A stretch of DNA of 32,974 bases from JAAYZK01 sp964535025. Its GTDB lineage: Bacteria > Planctomycetota > Phycisphaerae > SM23-33 > FEN-1343. The translations under genes were made by a program, and so were the position numbers. Shown in pieces: positions 31,124-32,974 of the stretch (position 1 is its first letter; the number at the start of each line of letters is the position of its first letter). The notes under the pieces are model-generated. The model had not been told where the DNA came from. It did not search any database and saw only the letters and a list, made by a program, of their open reading frames with translations. Where the stretch lies: positions 1 to 32,974 of the forward strand of contig CAZHRW010000003.1 of assembly GCA_964535025.1 (NCBI GenBank), in the 5' to 3' direction.

Positions 31124-32302
31124 ATGTTTGGAAAAGCCATCAAGTTGTTCACTGTTTTCGGTTTCACCGTCCGGCTCGACCTGAGCTGGCTGATCATCAT
31201 GGCGCTGATCATCTGGTCGCTGGCCGGCGCGGTGTTCCCCGAGCGCTACGAGGGGCTTCACTGGGTCACCTATCTGGTGATGGGGCTGGCCGCGGCGCTG
31301 GGGCTGTTCGCTTCGATCGTCATCCACGAGCTGTGCCACTCGCTGGTCGCCCGCCGCTATGGGCTGTCCATGAAGGGCATTACGCTGTTCCTGCTGGGCG
31401 GCGTGGCGGAAATGCGCGACGAGCCGCCCAGCGCCAAGGCGGAATTCATGATGGCCATCGCCGGTCCGGCCGCGAGCGTCGTGCTGGCGGTGGTGTTCAT
31501 CGCCGCCGGCGCGCTGGGAAACATAGCCGGCTGGCCCGGGCCGGTGGTGGGCGTGCTGACGTGGATCGGGCTGATCAACGGCATCCTGGCGGTGTTCAAC
31601 ATGATCCCCGGTTTCCCCCTCGACGGCGGTCGCGTCCTGCGGGCCGCCCTCTGGCACTTCAAGGGGAACCTTCAGCGAGCGACGCGCACGGCCTCTAGCG
31701 TTGGGGCCGGCTTCGGCGCGGTTCTCATCGGCCTGGGCATCCTGCACCTGCTGTTGCTGGATCCCATCGGCGGGCTATGGTTTATCCTGATCGGCATGTT
31801 CGTCCGCGGGGCCGCCAAGTCCGGCTACCAGCAGGTGCTCATCCGCCAGGCGCTCCAGGGCGAGCCGGTGCGGCGATTCATGAACAGTGATCCGGTCACC
31901 GTGCCGCCGTCGATCTCCGTGGCCGACCTGGTCGAGAATTACGTCTACCGGTATCACTTTAAAATGTTCCCCGTCGTCGACGGCGAGCGCCTCGCCGGCT
32001 GCGTAAGTACCCAGGAGATCAAGAAGGTCCCCCGCGAACAGTGGTCGCAGCGCACCGTCGGCGAGTTGGCCGCCGGATGCAGCGAAACCAACACCATCGC
32101 GCCGGACGCCGACGCCATCGAGGCCTTCCAGCGCATGAACCAGTATCAGGTCAGCCGTCTGATGGTGGTCCGGGATGGCACGCTGCAGGGGATCCTGGCG
32201 TTAAAGGACCTGATGAAGTTCCTGTCGATGAAACTGGACCTGGAGGGCGACAACTCGGTCGGCCTGACCGCCGACGTCGAACCGCGAGCCTCCGGCGATT
32301 GA
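31124..32302 (+). CDS. Site-2-type membrane metalloprotease (M50) with CBS pair
   Basis: Intramembrane zinc protease of 392 residues. The catalytic HELCH (68-72) lies in a hydrophobic helix, and the third zinc ligand is Asp167 in NMIPGFPLDGGR (159-170). About six membrane segments span 1-235. Two CBS domains follow (about 243-295, RRFMNSDPVTVPPSISVADL, and 310-370, VGELAAGCSETNTIAPDADA), a sensor pair that often binds adenine nucleotides. This is the standard M50B 'SpoIVFB-like' layout. Such proteases often cut membrane-bound anti-sigma factors, but no such partner is in the window. ATG 31124 is supported by GGAGAAAGG about 9 nt upstream. The gene diverges from the PRC/BON group. Confidence 0.93.
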   Translation: MFGKAIKLFTVFGFTVRLDLSWLIIMALIIWSLAGAVFPERYEGLHWVTYLVMGLAAALGLFASIVIHELCHSLVARRYGLSMKGITLFLLGGVAEMRDEPPSAKAEFMMAIAGPAASVVLAVVFIAAGALGNIAGWPGPVVGVLTWIGLINGILAVFNMIPGFPLDGGRVLRAALWHFKGNLQRATRTASSVGAGFGAVLIGLGILHLLLLDPIGGLWFILIGMFVRGAAKSGYQQVLIRQALQGEPVRRFMNSDPVTVPPSISVADLVENYVYRYHFKMFPVVDGERLAGCVSTQEIKKVPREQWSQRTVGELAAGCSETNTIAPDADAIEAFQRMNQYQVSRLMVVRDGTLQGILALKDLMKFLSMKLDLEGDNSVGLTADVEPRASGD

Positions 32303-32377
32303 CGGCGCGCCGCCGACGTCACGCGAACGCGGCGGCAGTAGAAGCGACAAGCACATCCAATAGCGGAGAAGCATCTC

Positions 32378-32974
32378 ATGGCTACCGAACACGTGGTCGC
32401 CCATGTTGGCGACCTTCATGACGGCCAGATGAAGCCGGTCGAGATCGACGAGAAGACCACCATCCTGCTGGTCCGACTGGACGGCCGGTACAAGGCGTTT
32501 ACCCCGAAATGCCCCCACCACGGCGCCCCGATGGCCGAGGGCATCCTGCACGAGCATCACCTGCGGTGCCCCTGGCACCAATCCGTCTTCGACGCCGCCG
32601 ACGGCAGCCTGCTCGAGCCGCCCGCGTTGGACGCCCTGGCCCAGTTCGACATCCGCGTGGCCGGCGACGAGGTGATCGTGTCGATCCCCGACGAAACCGT
32701 CACGTCCCGCACGCCCGCCATGCCCACCATGGACACCGGCCAGGATGATCGGACGTTCATCATCATCGGCGGCGGAGCCTCAGGGCTCATGGCCGCCGAG
32801 ACGCTCCGTCACGAGGGATTTCGCGGGCGTCTCGTCATGCTCACCCGCGAGCACGTCCTGCCCTACGACCGTACGGAACTGAGCAAACGCTACCTCGCCG
32901 GCCGGGACCGCCCCGTCCCCACGCTGCGCGCCGAAGGGTTCTTCAAGGACCACGACATCGAGATCCTCTTCGAC
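32378..32974 (+). CDS. Rieske / FAD-dependent oxidoreductase, N-terminal part (3' end outside window)
   Basis: The frame is open to the right edge, giving 199 residues. A Rieske [2Fe-2S] domain covers about 5-103, with ligands Cys45 and His47 in CPHHGAPM and Cys64 and His67 in CPWHQ. After a short linker an FAD-binding Rossmann start follows: FIIIGGGASGLMAAETL (127-143), then LPYDRTELSKRYLAG (161-175), typical of AIF-like and ferredoxin-reductase-type flavoproteins. The fusion resembles AIFL/AIFM3-type proteins, probably moving electrons between NAD(P)H and a ferredoxin or similar acceptor. GGAGAAG (32365-32371) precedes the ATG by 6 nt. It is 75 bp downstream of the protease gene, possibly in the same transcript. 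Confidence 0.9.
   Translation, partial: MATEHVVAHVGDLHDGQMKPVEIDEKTTILLVRLDGRYKAFTPKCPHHGAPMAEGILHEHHLRCPWHQSVFDAADGSLLEPPALDALAQFDIRVAGDEVIVSIPDETVTSRTPAMPTMDTGQDDRTFIIIGGGASGLMAAETLRHEGFRGRLVMLTREHVLPYDRTELSKRYLAGRDRPVPTLRAEGFFKDHDIEILFD

Overview
The window is very GC-rich and compact. Several traits point to a planctomycete, perhaps a Phycisphaerae-like lineage; this is inference. They are a dockerin-type repeat ending a large secreted protein at the left edge, a dnaA gene apart from dnaN and gyrB, an Obg-CoaX-MnmE-like GTPase cluster, and degenerate short repeats of a kind common in intergenic DNA of this phylum. No tRNA, rRNA, CRISPR array, transposase or phage gene was seen. The content looks like core and physiological chromosome rather than a genomic island.

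Layout from left to right. (1) 1-385: C-terminal end of a dockerin protein. (2) 386-1382: about 1 kb without a gene. It holds an AT-richer array of imperfect 21-bp units (560-1018), then a hairpin-rich stretch with a Rho-independent terminator that looks like a small RNA. (3) dnaA on the minus strand, with a DnaA-box cluster and AT-rich segments upstream (about 2805-3043), the best oriC candidate here. (4) A two-domain GNAT protein, divergent from a small secreted protein. (5) rpmA with a near-consensus promoter and a clear terminator, followed by obg, coaX and an MnmE-like GTPase with overlapping start and stop codons. (6) A minus-strand operon, marR, kamA (ablA), fused binding-protein/permease, ATPase, ablB, predicted to make N-epsilon-acetyl-beta-lysine, a compatible solute, and to import a polar amino acid. 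(7) After a 770-bp intergenic region, a plus-strand trehalose pair: a beta-phosphoglucomutase/trehalose-6-phosphate phosphatase fusion and a GH65 phosphorylase. (8) A minus-strand pyruvate dehydrogenase operon (E3, E1, E2) ending in a large UPF0182 membrane protein. (9) Plus-strand rhodanese and transketolase genes. (10) A minus-strand group of two tandem PRC-barrel proteins and a BON protein. (11) A site-2-type membrane protease with CBS domains, and a Rieske/FAD oxidoreductase cut by the right edge.

Functional reading. Regions 6 and 7 place two compatible-solute systems side by side, which suggests a salt- or osmotically challenged habitat. The trehalose pair can in principle make trehalose from its phosphate and recover its carbon by phosphorolysis followed by beta-glucose-1-phosphate mutation. 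Regions 8 and 9 serve central carbon metabolism. The least explained part is the intergenic region beside dnaA, where the 21-bp array matches no feature type I can name.
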